Below, piece after piece: positions 45,001-56,470 of a stretch of 64,000 nt of DNA (position 1 is the stretch's first letter; every line of letters starts with the position of its first letter). The notes below the pieces were generated by a model. The model ran no database searches, was not told where the DNA came from, and worked only from the letters and a program-made list of their open reading frames with translations. The stretch lies in the NCBI GenBank assembly GCA_030142905.1, contig JASJOG010000069.1, forward strand, positions 737,001 through 801,000. The letters run 5' to 3'. Position numbers and translations under genes: made by a program. Origin of the DNA: Heliopora coerulea. Taxonomy: Eukaryota; Cnidaria; Anthozoa; Scleralcyonacea; Helioporidae.

Positions 45001-48000
45001 GCTAGGAAACAGCAGACCTTCGAATTTGAACTTGTGATACCAAGTCCAAAAAACGATAGAAACCGTTCATAGAAAAGAACATTTAGATGAATAAATAACG
45101 TTTATTCAAATGAAAAAACAACAAGAAAGCGAATACCAGTGAAAAGGCGATGCGAAAAGGGAACATAGCAAACTGAAACTGATAAGGAAAAACTCTAAGA
45201 AAGATTGGGTAAAGACCAAGAGCAAAAGCGACATAAGCTGTTGAACGAGACAACGGAAGACGTTCATTTAAACTGGTGGGATGACTGCACTTTAGCGGGA
45301 AAACGTGACGCCACCGTTGTTGTTAATTGTTTTCGAGTATGTTCCGGAGCAACGTAAGGTAAAAAATTTCCAAAACATCTAAAAGAGGAACGAAGAGTAT
45401 CGAAAATGATAAAATATGCAGAAGAACATTAATCTGATTGAGAGGTACTGTTAACTAAAAATTGATTTGAACATGAATTTTTTGCTCACTGGAAAATAAT
45501 CTCACTGTTTAAAAACAGTATTTATCAAACAAATTGAATTATTTCAAGTAAAGTTAATGAAAGTGTTCTCGAATTATAAACTAGTCCGTATAAATTTCTT
45601 TTCTTGGTAGCTTGAAGACCCCAAACCCCAGCTTTCTTAATAAAAAGAGCATAAGAATTGAATCAAACTGTTTAAAAGTTGACTTTTCGCACAATATTCA
45701 GTGATATGAAGGCCGTAGGCGTGTACATTTTACGTGGCGCATTTGCACTCGCTAAAATGCCGGCGACTGTAATAAAGTCATACCGTTAGAACTGGGAAAA
45801 GAAACGACCGACAACCTTTTTCTTGGTTGATAGATGAACGTTCGTCAAGTTCTATCCTCAGAAAAACGATTTCTGAGCCCCAGACGGAGATCGAATCCGC
45901 AACCTTCTGATGACCGGTGAGACGCTCTAACCATTGAGCTACCAAGACTCAGATGGTGAACTAGCAGTGATATTGGCTTCCACTTAGGTCGCAGATATGT
46001 CGAACTTGCACCATAGCTCAACATCTGAGTCTTGGTAGCTCAATGGTTAGAGCGTCTCACCGGTCATCAGAAGGTTGAGGGTTCGATCCCCGTCTGGGGC
46101 TCAAAAATTGTTTTTCTGAGGAAAGAACTTGACGAACGTTTATCTATCATTCAGGATATTTCCAAGCTCCAACGTATCTAAAAATACATATCTCAACCTT
46201 TTCTCTTCTTTAAAAAATATAGTTTTAGGAATAAAGCCCAAAATTCTTGCCGACAGCAAACTTCTACTAAGGCTACTGTAAACTAAGGTAAAGTTACTAA
46301 AAGTCTTCGTTTCGGGCGAACTAGTGCACGAACTATCGTGAGTTAAGTCCTTGTCATTTCTTTGTTCATCCAAACGTTTTTCTTTTGAGGGTTCCGAAAT
46401 ATTTAATAAAGTAAAGCCCGTCCCGTCGATGGATGTAGCTAATGTCCGAAAAGATTTATTCAAAAAGACTCCCAAAAAATACAGATACGCCTGGGTAAAG
46501 CTCCCGCAAAAAATCCCTTTTTAGCATTTAAATACCGCATATGAAATAACACAACTGACATAAGGTTTGATCAAATTATTTTACTTATGAGGACAGATTT
46601 GCTCGTATTTCTCAAGCAGTTGAGGGCAATTATTAAGTTTTTGTTTCAAGCATGGAAATTAGAAAAGACAATATCCATTGATCAAAAAGTTCAAACTCAG
46701 GAGAGGTAATTTTTTTATTTTTAATTTTTTGGTTCGAAAGTTCATTGCACACTATTTCCAGTCCTCTCAAGCAGACTGCCGTGATAACAGGGTCTGAATG
46801 CGCAAGGTGATACAAGATTCTCAACAATTTGTCTGATGTAATTGTTAATTTTCATCGCTTTATAACGAGTTTTGGATAACACTTAACTTTCTTCAGTTTC
46901 CATGCAATTATAATCAAAACAGTTTGTTATTAAAATTTGAATTCTGAGCACTTTGGTGGCCTTTATAACCCGTCAACTATTTTCGATTTCTCAACGGATA
47001 TGATGTTAAGGTGGGTGAAAGGTGGTTGCGTATTCGTATTTGTAGTTAATTGTACAAATTATGCCTATTTTGCCGGGGGAATTTCTCCTTTAAGGTTGTT
47101 TCTTCAAGTTTCCTGCCCGATCCAAGAAGGCTTGCGTCAACAACGGCGTCTTTCATCTTCCTCCATACGAAGTTCAACGAATCTAAATCGTCAGTTACTG
47201 AGGCTGGATTCACATTTACCGAAAGTATAGAAACCGAATGATTTCGCTTTATCGAATATTTTTGATTTATCGCTGTATACCAAAGAAGAACGACCTAGAT
47301 TAGTCGTTCAGTAATTTTGTCAGTAAGGTGGACTGCGGCTTTTGGAACCTGTTATTTTATTGTTTTGGACTATAAAATAGTTAAGTAAAACAGTGGCGCA
47401 TTTGTTCATCAAGTAAAACTTACTCCTAACCAACGTTATTGATGCAGGAGGAGTAGTGTGTGCCTCAGAAAATTGTAATGTTATTTCATAAAATCAAATT
47501 AGTGATAACAGGCCGGGAATAATGGTGGGTGGCAATTAACTTTAAGGCGCCTTACCATAAGAAATTGTGATTGTAGCAACTGATCTGCTAATATTATCCT
47601 TTTCTGACATATGACTGGCATCAGCTACCTGTAGAATATAAGGCCTCCAATCACTCTGCCACGCCTATGACATGGTATCGTAGAATAACCTGTTAAAACA
47701 TAAGCAATACTTTAGAACGCGGGAAAAACGCGCATTGCTGTAAAACAATTCATAAAATTTTCAACATCAAACAACTTGTAATTAATTACCAATGTTATAT
47801 GCTAAAAAGGTGAGAAAGGAGATCGAGGCGATAAAGGCGACATTGGTCGAGATGGAAGAGATGGAAGAGATGGTGCAAAAGGTTTACCTGGAAAGGACGG
47901 GATTCTAGGAAAAGATGGAAAGAAAGGCGAAAAAGGTAGGTCTTGTTTTTAACGGTATTTTTATGAGCTCCGAGTCGCAAGAAATGTTTCAACTACCTTG

Positions 48001-51000
48001 GTGCCAGAAGAGAAAGGTTAGGCCCCGAACGAAAGATCAAATAATTATTGAAGTAATATAGATTATGGATATATTCAAGGAAAATCACGCATGCATTTAA
48101 CACTCGATCATATGAAATGGAGTCTATATTACGTATAAGAAGACTTTCAAGTGTCAAAATCACACACTTTTAAACACAATCGGCAGCAGTTGTAAAAAAT
48201 GCAATTCTTGGGCTCCCGACGTAGAATCATCCCTCCACTTAGCGAATCTAGCAAGCTTACGAGTTCTGTATTTATAGATGATAGTATTGTTGATAAAGTG
48301 AAGGGTTTATTCAAAGAATGTCGAACATTTTTTACTTGATCATACGAAATCTGGGGAAATGATCTATATTAAGGAAAGTATATTTTCGAGGTTCAGAACC
48401 ATACATTATAAAGACCCAACTGAGACCAGCAGGAAAAAATGCAACTCTTCGTCCTTGGACTCTTGCTCAATACTCCTTCAATATACCCCACACTTGACTG
48501 GCATTATCGTCTACACAAATACAGAACTCGCGCCAGAACCCTCGACAACAGCCTTCGTTGTTCAATTGGTAGAGCACTGCTCTAGATTTCCAGCAACGAG
48601 ATCAAGTGTAAATATCCAATATTCCTTAAATATATCCTTCACGTTATCGGCATTACCTCCTACAAATGTAAAACTCGTTACCTTACTCTTGTCAACAGCC
48701 CAGTGCATGGCGTAAATCATGGGGGATGGACGGGGTGCATCCGCCCACTTTTTAGACAACGAGGGATGACTATCATAATCATCCCCCAACTTTTCAACTT
48801 GAGATTTTCGACAGAATACGAAAGTATTGAATCTGATATTCTGGTAGATTCATTATATTTGCTGTGCCTTGTTTCCTGTTGATTACTGCGTCAGACATTA
48901 CAAATCAACCAGCTACAAGCTAAGTCTGTGTGATTCTTTTTTTCCCGCGTCGTCGCAGTTGTCCCTTTCGTAAACGGTCTTTCCCATCCTAATTATTTCG
49001 CCTTCCCCAAGTGTACCCTCCGCACCCTAACTGCGTTAAGTCGCATCAACAAAACGTCAGCAATAAAGTTCGTTTTTACATTATATTTCCATCATGGTTT
49101 TATTAAAAGCTATCTGTTGGGCCATTATATTCTTAACAAGATTACGTTTCCCGCCTGGTACCTCGATTGCCACGATTTTAAACAAAGTTCTTTAATATAT
49201 GATTTTATGCGCGTTCTCGAGCTGTTTTACTCAGAAAAACTTTCTGAGTCCCTGACGGGAATCGAACCCGTAACCTTCTGATCGCCGGTGAGATGCTCTA
49301 ACCATTGAGCTACATTGACTCAGATGGTTAGCGAAGGTTACATTTATGTTACATTTATGTTTGTTTTTTCACTCCAATGGGAAAGAACATGAGGTGAAGA
49401 ACATCAAAACAATGAGGATTATAAAGAGGTTAAGAGCACAAATTTTCTCAGAATAGCCTAGAATTTGCTTTTAGAATTTTGTGATCGTTTCGTTATGATA
49501 CCGGAATTAGTTGGAAAACGAGAACATGAATCTAAAGTACTAGTTAAATCACTGCATAAACTTGTAAACTGGTACATTGGACGTGTCCTGCTACAACTGT
49601 GTGGAATTGCAAGATGCATCAGCCTTAAGCCACTAACAAAACTTTATTTTTTCATGCAAAATGAAGGTAGTAGTTTTCCATTTCCACAGATCCTGCATAG
49701 GTAATATGTGTGTGTGGCCAAACGAAACTACGCTGTTGTTCATCATATTGTACCGTCCATCTTTTGTAGGAAGCGACGGTGTTCCTGGAATCAAAGGTTC
49801 TAAATGTGTGGAATTACACTTATTTAAATAATAAAAATTATTTACTCCAAATAAATCGATGTTAAAAGTCATATTTCTGAATTACCCAATAGGTGACCGT
49901 GGACCTGCAGCACAAATCGAATTGGTAAATAGAAATGTTATTTTTGACACATAGTTTCTACTTAATGTTTACGGTATGCTTGTGGCTTCGATTTCCCTCT
50001 AGGGGCCTAGGGCTGAGAAATTGTTTTTCTGAGGGCGTGAGCTTGACGAACGTATACATATCAACCGTAATATCACCAACCTCACACAGTCGCATTATGT
50101 GTAACATATATCTCATTCTAATTTTGGGGGGTTTTATATTTCACAATAAGTTCTGCAATGGAGATATCAAAATGATTTAACAATTATAAAGTTACTCAGT
50201 GTCAGAAATGGATTTTAATTGCTAAATTATTTGGAAGTCTTATGCATATGACTGATATGTGGATTCCAATTTACTAGATTCCAATTTTTAGATGAAAAAT
50301 TTTGCATGTTATCTTTCACATAGTTTGTTGAAAACTTTAGAATTTAGGCAAAAGAACTTAAGTGACTGTTACTTGCTGTCAAATACTTTAAATAGTAAAC
50401 AATCATGGCTTCCCAACTTCAGTAAGTTGAATAGGTATAAATATTTAAAGATGTAAGGTTAATTATTCACACAAGAAATTTATAATGGCATAGAAGTAAG
50501 ACTCAATGTATTGTCTTTTTCTTTAGTATGCTGAATCGGCCCATATGGTCGGAGATGGAGGTAACATAAGAAGCGGAGTATCAGGTAATGAAATTAGAGT
50601 TTATTTTTAACTTCTATATTAGCAGAAAGTCCCTATTGTACAGGTTATATTTGTCGTTTAGTTGTTTTAAAAACTAAAGAAATCGCTTGGGTAATTGCTG
50701 TTGTGTTTATGCCATTATTATTATTTGTTGTTGTTCATGCTTGTGGCGTTGTTCACCGATGATACTTTTGTACCTGTTCCGTTTTGTTGTTACACTATCG
50801 TTGAAAAAGTTGTTGATATATAATCAAGACTTTTTAATCATAAAGTTTAGAAGTTCTATAGTAAATGGTTTAGATCCGAGAGGATCGGTACATGCTGGTG
50901 ATGGAAGATCGTACAAGTTAGTGTAGTCTTGAGAAACACTGTCGGTGACACTGACTGACGCTTCGACGGCCTCAGCGGCGGTCATCTTCAGAGTCGAAAA

Positions 51001-52697
51001 AGACGACCAGTCAGCGTACTTATCTAACTGGTTAATTACGTCATGTGTATAGTTGGTTGCTTAGGGGAGGACTGCGGTTTGTGGGTGTATGTGGGTGAAG
51101 TCTTTGTGGAATGTTGGTTTTGTTTAAAGGGAATCTGTTGCTTTGTTGTTTGTCTTAAGTTTTGAGTAAGTCTTTTGTAAGGTGCTGGTAAATGTTGTTA
51201 TCGGTTCAGTAGTTCTTATTTCAAGTTAGTAAACCAACTTTCTAATGTAAGCCGTTGTGTGTAGTTTGTGCTTTAAGTTATACATTCTGCCGAGTCCGAC
51301 TCAATGTTGTGTTAGATTTGTCGGTGGTGTTCGGTAATGTGGTTCGTTCTGTGGCTTTTTTTTTGAGGCTTGTTTAAGTTCAGTAAGTCTAATGTTCAAG
51401 TTTCTACCAGTTTCACCAATATATGAGTCCAGACAGTCGGCACATTGAATCCTCCCTTACGAAAGTTTAACATGTCATTTCACATGTGAAAAACATATGG
51501 AATTGGAACATTTTCACACATGAAATTTTCATTGCACATATGAAATGGGAGCGTTTTCACATATGAAATACCTAATTCACATTCACATTAACTGGTCCAA
51601 AATTTTACATGTGAAATCTTGGTGTACGAAACGTGTATTTCAAGTATGAAATGGAAGATTCATATATGAAAATTAATTTCACATGCAGAATTGAAACAAT
51701 TCACATATGAAATACTATTCTCATATGTGAAATTGCCTGTGAAATTTTTGTAAGGGTTGTACCAGCACCTTGCAAACGGCTTATTTAACAGTCAAGACAA
51801 ATCGCCAAACAATACAACCACTCTAATAATACCGGCGACCACACCCACATACGACAACAGACAGTACTGACTTTATCCACATATACACACCCACAAACCC
51901 CAGACCACCCGTAAACAACCACCTACACACATGACGTAATAAACCAGTTAGATAAATGGGCTGACGTTCGTGACTGTTTTTCTTTTTTCGACTCTGAAGA
52001 CGACCGTCGCCAAGGCGGTCGAAAAGTCAGTCACCAATAGTCTTTCTCAAGACTACGGTAACCTCGACGATTATCCATCACCAACATTTATTTAGATGTT
52101 TTCTGACTATAATATAACGAGCTATCGACTCCAGGTTGCATGTAGTTATTAACCCGTCAATGATTAATGCCTGGCAGTCGGAAGGGTATAAAGTCGTTCT
52201 CATTATTTATTTTGTAAATTTTAGTGGTATTTTTGGGCTATGCTCCCATTGTGTAGAGTTGTTGACACCTCGTATAGCTTTGTTAACTGAAAGCCATCAT
52301 CTTATTAACAAACATTTCCACAAGTAGCATTCGTTCATTTTCAGATATTCGTCGAGTGACATCCTGGACAGTCAGTCACAAATCTGGAAAAATGGATTAC
52401 AAAGATGGTTACCTTACTGTTGGTGTCGATGGATATTACAACATTTATAGTCAATTGTATTACCGGGATAAAGCTAATACCATGGGTTATTATATCTCAA
52501 TTGATGACAGTAAAGTACTCAAAGCAGTACACAGTGTTATCCATACTGAAAACAGCGGAAAAGACCAAACCCAGTACATTAGCGGCGTTTTTAAAATTTC
52601 CAAAGGTCAAAATATATCTGTTAGTACATCTTTTACAAAGAATTACTACTTCGAACATAGTTCGTCCTATTTCGGTGCGTTTATGGTTCATCGTTAA
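41785..52697 (+). CDS. Gene C: complete collagen-TNF domain ligand, 332 aa
   Basis: Eight exons (41785-42048, 42144-42246, 43518-43544, 47810-47935, 49770-49805, 49893-49924, 50527-50584, 52345-52697) sum to 999 nt, exactly 333 codons with the stop. Layout: cytoplasmic residues 1-12, signal-anchor 13-33, Gln/Leu coiled stalk about 38-62, acidic stalk, KRKCC (118-122) directly before the collagen, furin-like RGKR (125-128), short collagen stalk to residue 191, and TNF domain 197-332. The Cys pair could link the trimer. Two odd points: Cys186 replaces a collagen glycine, and the TNF signature is altered. Candidate polyadenylation signals AATAAA lie at 53004 and 53145. It is the sister copy of gene D. 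Confidence 0.87.
42144..42246 (+). CDS. Gene C exon 2: acidic stalk with KRKCC
   Basis: 103 nt, phase 0 to 1. It reads from KVDEPGKK through a Glu/Asp-rich segment to MPIKRKCCG. Acceptor TTTACAG; donor TGTG/GTGAGA. The basic triplet and two cysteines are kept in gene D. Confidence 0.87.
42247..43517 (+). other. Gene C intron 2; aligns with gene D intron 2
   Basis: 1.27 kb without repeats that I can name. Many blocks match 57243-58622 (for example near the GATCGCGATGGGAA motif), showing that the duplication included introns. Confidence 0.6.
43518..43544 (+). CDS. Gene C 27-nt exon with furin-like RGKR
   Basis: Phase 1-1: GMRGKRGRQ. RGKR meets R-X-K-R. The exon is symmetric, so skipping it keeps the frame and the Gly-X-Y register while removing the cleavage motif. 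Confidence 0.85.
44337..44892. repeat. Inverted pair of Penelope-type ends
   Basis: Arms 44337-44514 and 44714-44892 are near-perfect inverses of about 178 bp. Each carries a hammerhead-like motif (44377-44404 minus, 44824-44853 plus) with CTTGATAAA, a GGGGC/GCCC helix and GAAACGT. The centre, read on the minus strand (about 44660-44515), encodes a Penelope-like C-terminal piece with VKIIDKTNINES and EGFWAYKLN. Confidence 0.8.
45829..46150. repeat. Inverted pair of tRNA-derived SINE copies
   Basis: Two near-identical 76-nt tRNA-like heads lie at 45875-45950 (minus) and 46027-46102 (plus), followed outward by the same tail (TTTTTCTGAG to GACGAACGTT). Acceptor stem GAGTCTT/GGGGCTC pairs fully with G-U pairs; A-box TAGCTCAATGGTTAGAGC and B-box GGTTCGATCCC are clear. 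The anticodon loop CCGGTCA lacks the usual U at position 33 and its stem has a C-C mismatch, so these are SINEs rather than working tRNA genes. Confidence 0.75.
47810..47935 (+). CDS. Gene C main collagen exon
   Basis: 126 nt, phase 1-1, 14 Gly-X-Y triplets including a GRDGRDGRDG run. Acceptor TAAAAAG, donor GTAGGT. Gene D carries the same exon with a longer GDK repeat. Confidence 0.9.
47936..49769 (+). other. Gene C intron 4
   Basis: 1.8 kb with one tRNA-like SINE head at 49246-49321. A weak tRNA-like A-box (TTGTTCAATTGGTAGAGC) lies near 48558. Otherwise unassigned. Confidence 0.45.
49246..49321 (-). repeat. tRNA-like SINE head
   Basis: 76 nt on the minus strand with A-box TAGCTCAATGGTTAGAGC and B-box GGTTCGATTCC, clearly the same family as 45875-45950. 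The anticodon loop CCGGCGA lacks U33, and two acceptor positions are mismatched. Confidence 0.65.
49770..49805 (+). CDS. Gene C short collagen exon
   Basis: 36 nt, phase 1-1: GSDGVPGIKGSK. Its last base is T rather than the G seen in A and B, which turns the junction codon from Gly to Cys (TGT). Confidence 0.85.
49893..49924 (+). CDS. Gene C last collagen exon
   Basis: 32 nt, phase 1 to 0: (C)DRGPAAQIEL. It is more diverged than the matching exons of A and B. Confidence 0.8.
49925..50526 (+). other. Gene C intron with a SINE tail fragment
   Basis: Bases 50003-50060 repeat the tail of the 46027-46150 SINE (TGTTTTTCTGAGGG, then GCTTGACGAACGT). The rest is AT-rich and unassigned. Confidence 0.5.
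50527..50584 (+). CDS. Gene C linker exon with first TNF strand
   Basis: 58 nt, phase 0 to 1: YAESAHMVGDGGNIRSGVS. ESAHMVG matches ESAHIVG of A and B. Confidence 0.87.
50880..52085. mobile_element. Inverted-repeat element with hammerhead-like ends
   Basis: About 200 bp at each end are inverse and similar: AGTCTTGAGAAA and GACGACC near 50930-51010 pair with CGACCGTC and TTTCTCAAGACT near 52008-52055, and the arms continue inward past TAACTGGTT/AACCAGTTA and ATGACGTAAT. The left end carries a hammerhead-like motif at 50957-50991 (minus), the right at 51992-52030 (plus), each with CTGAAGA, a helix and GAA(A). It is probably a head-to-head Penelope-type derivative without coding capacity. Confidence 0.6.
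51454..51756. mobile_element. CATATG-rich small inverted-repeat element
   Basis: Ends CCCTTACGAAA and, inverted, CCCTTACAAAAA mark about 300 bp composed largely of TTTCACATATGAAA-like palindromic words repeated a dozen times. It sits inside the 50880-52085 element, so it inserted later. Confidence 0.65.
52345..52697 (+). CDS. Gene C terminal exon: TNF homology domain
   Basis: 353 nt to stop TAA. The region matching the signature reads LTVGVDGYYNIYSQ (52413-52454): Tyr and Asn replace two hydrophobic positions kept in A and B. The rest (SIDDSKVLKAVHS, GVFKISKGQNISVS, SSYFGAFMVHR) is family-like. There is a one-codon gain in the central loop region relative to A and B. Confidence 0.92.
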
Positions 52698-55600
52698 TGT
52701 AAACACAGATCACACAATGCAAGTTCAAAGAAGCGTGGTATGGAAACTCTTTGTTCAACTCTTTTGTTCGTTTTCATGCTTAATCACCGGGTACAACATA
52801 ACAGCTGTTTGGATGAACGTTCGGTTTCAGTGTTTTAACCATGCCGTCCGAATGGCCATTGCTATGAAACAAAAGATTTGCAAGCGACGAGGGCCCTTCC
52901 AGTGTAAGTCGCAGCTTCATTATCTTTCTTTGTTAGTCGCTTTGAAGTTAGACAAGCTTGCTGACCTTGCTTAGATTGACTATAGTATGTCAAATATACC
53001 TTTAATAAATAACCAACCGGAAGTAAAATATGTTTCAATGGACTCCACCGGAAAGGAATTATATACATCCTGTATATTTCTATTCGTAGTCAATGTTATT
53101 AAATGTTACTCAGTAATGAACATAAACCATCTTGTTCTCGTAACAATAAAGGGCTACTTAGCAAAGCATAAACCAAACGAGGGAGACAGTCAGAAAGGTC
53201 GAATACATAATTTAAATACAATTCTTTCATATAATTTGAAAAGTTTATTACGTGGAAGTGGTAAGTTCTTTTACATTTATAAATATTTATTAAAATGAAA
53301 CGCGGAACAGTCAACAAATTTTAAGGCATCAGTCAATTTTTTCATGCAAACAATTTATCTTCAAGTTAAAATAGTGATTGTAGTGCTTCAAGTACATTTC
53401 AAAGAGAATTTTATGTATGCGCATCCATGCGCGCGCATAACAGTGGCGAAACCAGGATTTGCAAAACGGGGAGGCTTAAGCTAAGAGTCGACGAAAATTT
53501 TGAGATGGATATGTTGACTCTCCTGACGGAGCTTCATGTTTGTTTGGGTGTAGGTTTCCCATCTGGGGAAGTTTCTTTATACATCTGACCAAGTATTTTC
53601 TATATTTTAAAATGTCCAGCAAAACCTTTGGATCTAAATCATGTATTTTAACACTCTGACTGCAGTAGCGTGGCCAGGCTTACGTTTTTTTGGGGGGTCT
53701 TCTAGAAACTCAAAACGCGGCTGCGGAGAATTTTGGCCTAGGGATTAAACCCACTTGTTAAATTTTTAATTTTAGGCCCTAGCCCCTCGGGCCACTCCCT
53801 GGGCCCGCCACTTCATAAAACGTCCTTTAAAACAGCCAGTCCTAGGTGTTCAAGTCAATTATAAATCTATGTCTCGGCCTCCCTAATTTCAGGAAAAGTA
53901 ATTCAAATAACCATGGACGCCCCTCAACAGTCTAATTGAGAGAATTTGGGAGGAGCGATTAAAACCTTCTGTTCCAAAAGATCGAAATATAACTCTACTG
54001 ATGTCAATTTGGGTTTCTTTGTGAAGAAAAAAAAATAAATTGAAACAAGATTACTGCAAAAAAGTCAAAAAAAAAAAGTAGTATTATGAGAAAAAGCCAG
54101 AACTGTCCACTGGGAATGAACCCTGAACTTCAAATTCTGTAAACAAACACATCAGCGCCTTAGGGCCTGTTCACATGAGGCCGAGTTATCTCGGTGGGTA
54201 GAGATAACTAGGGGAATTGGATCGACGATAGCCCTGTTTTACATGATAAAATGGAACAACTGAAATAACCCTGTTCCACGCGATAACTGTAGGCTACGTA
54301 ACCACTCTCTTAAAAAAATGGCTGGACGAAGAAGTTGATTGTTGTCGCAGGTTCTATAATTATAATCTCCGCTATTGTTTTGATGCAACTGCATGGACTT
54401 TTGGTACTATGTAGCGTTAGCTTAGAATATAAAAGAATGTATTACGTAATGCAGGTATACATGAAGAGCGATTCTATGTTAAAGAAAGGCATTAGCAAGG
54501 AGGAGGAATTTGAACCAACGATGACAAAGGTTTTGGAAGAAGCCTGGTCAAATAGATAGCTGGTGGCAACACTCAATTAACGGAATTTTACGTGAAGAAG
54601 AGTGGAAGAAAAAACTTTCGTATGCCTCGTCAAGTTTTCATTATACTGGCCGATTTTATCCATTTCAAATTTTATTGCTTGCTGCCGTCGAAATTTCTTC
54701 CACGTCCGTCATGTTGTTTTGAAGCAATTTTGACGTACGCATGCGTAATTGTGTCAAAGTTAACCCTACCTCCCGAGATACCTGGGGTGAAAGCTTTTTC
54801 ATGGAAGCAAAGATATCTCGCCCCTCAGGGTTAACCTAACTTTGAGACCGAGATATCTCGGCCTCATGTGAACAATCACGCATTTGATCAAGGAGATGTA
54901 TAGGAAACAGAGACATCTCGGGTACCCGAGACATCCCTATCCTCCGAGATATCTCGCCTCAAGTGAACAGGGTCACTGGCAATGGGCAACTAGTACCCTG
55001 ACTTTTTTGGTTTTTAACTGTTGGTTACCGTATTTATGTTATAATTTCGTTTTTCTTAAATGTCACCCTTCAAACAAAAACCTTTATCAACAATTCCTCT
55101 AAACGACCAAAGAAATACGAAGAAATCTATCCTAATAATTAAAATAATCAGTGCCGTGACAAAACTTTGTATTTGTTGTGCTGTTATATATGTGTTATTG
55201 TTTCACAGTAACGCTACTCGCTTATGGGGCTTCAAGTAAGATTTCGTTCAAACAAGTCCAAACAGTACTTTTATTAAACAAATGCTACTGTCTTTTATGG
55301 CAAATACTAAAAAAGTATTTTATTGGAAGTTTTTCCCTTGCATATCAGTGTTTTTCGGGATCTTTTTCAAACCTTTTTGGATATTAGGTTTATGAGAAAT
55401 GTTCATTGGTTTTAAGCAGGACAGTTCACCCTGTTGTTTGTCCATGGCCTTAATAAAAGTTCACCATAGTTTCTTGCCACAACTTTTATATGAGCCCTGT
55501 CAAGTGGTGTTTAAGATTCTGATACCTTTTCTGCCCTTTGTCTCATATTAAGAAATTTAACCTCTAATTTTCCTTTACTCTTTTGTAAACATTTTCACCC

Positions 55601-56470
55601 CGTTATGCTCTTTCAGATACTGCTTTTTTTTCTTACTCATAATTTCTTCCGATCGTTTCTTGTAAGGTTCCCATCGCACTGTCAATCTAACTTCTCTTTC
55701 TTTCTCGTTTACGAACTTTTGTCCCCGTTGTTTTAATTGGGTGGACTTAAAGCAGCGATATCTTTTATTGAACATTACCATGTCGTCGACATAAGTTTTT
55801 AGTGTCGTGGTAAAATCGCAAATGAATAAATAAATAAATTAATTAATTAATTAATTAAAATAAAGATAAAAATGTATACAAGCCTCTAAAATAACCGTCG
55901 ATTTCTACCGATTTCTCTATAACTAAAATTCCTGGAATGAGTACTATTGTCATAGATGCAACACGTTAGAGTTGAAATTGTACATGTGTTGTGCTACTGT
56001 AATTCCTCTAGAAAAGATTTAGTAATCGCGGTAATATTTTACCTCTATTTTCAGACTTCTTATCAGTTATTTAATTTGATAATGTCCCTGAAATAGGGTC
56101 CAGATATCGCCACAATTACTGTTTGAATATCAAGTTTTGCTAACTTGAATGTCAAGTTCCAAGATAACAATTTTAAGTTTAGTTATTCTTGTCGGTTGGT
56201 CATGGTTTTTGCGCTACCGATGACCGACTAGATTTTAAAAGTAAAATAACAGTCATAGGCACTCTTACTAGGTATAACAATGCAGCGGGAAGGAAGAACA
56301 AGGCATCTAAAGAGCTTCTCCCCCTTTTCGCATTTCTTAACAATTATAATAATATTCATGAAAAATGTCTCAATTCTGATTTGCTGAGAGCAATGGAATT
56401 TAAAGGTAACGCAATACAGAAAAAGGAAAAGATGGTCTATGCAGTGAACCCTCAAGGTCCTCAAGAATCA
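52698..56470. other. Intergenic region C-D
   Basis: It starts with the gene C 3' region. It also holds repeat ends of the GGCGNAACCAGG type (53442-53810), the inverted-repeat element at 54163-54974 and an AATT microsatellite near 55835-55860. The open frame at 56189-56485 is not supported by any domain. Confidence 0.45.
54163..54974. mobile_element. Inverted-repeat DNA element, about 0.8 kb
   Basis: Left end GGGCCTGTTCACATGAGGC, right end read inward GACCCTGTTCACTTGAGGC. Near both ends and at 54860-54875 the word GAGATATCTCGG recurs with its palindromic core. No transposase was seen. An inner inverted CTCATGTGAACA at 54863-54875 suggests that one copy is nested in or joined to another. Confidence 0.55.

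Larger units (their letters stand above)
43545..47809 (+). other. Gene C intron 3, enlarged by repeats
   Basis: 4.3 kb against 1.9 kb in gene D. Both ends align with D (for example about 43560-44040 and 47020-47420). The extra about 2.4 kb contains the inverted Penelope-type pair at 44337-44892 and the inverted tRNA-like pair at 45829-46150. The minus-strand open frame at 46140-46475 has no recognisable domain. Confidence 0.55.
50585..52344 (+). other. Gene C last intron, mostly transposon
   Basis: The stretch from about 50880 to 52085 is an inverted-repeat, hammerhead-bearing element with a second small element inside it, described separately. The short flanks to either side are unassigned. 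Confidence 0.55.

Noticed and set aside
45875..46102. Two tRNA genes in opposite directions
   Set aside because: The cloverleaf is good, but the anticodon loop lacks U33, the anticodon stem has a mismatch, and both copies carry the same SINE tail.
52405..52974. 189-codon plus-strand frame over the gene C TNF exon
   Set aside because: Out-of-frame shadow of the TNF exon running into the 3' flank; the true frame carries the conserved signature.
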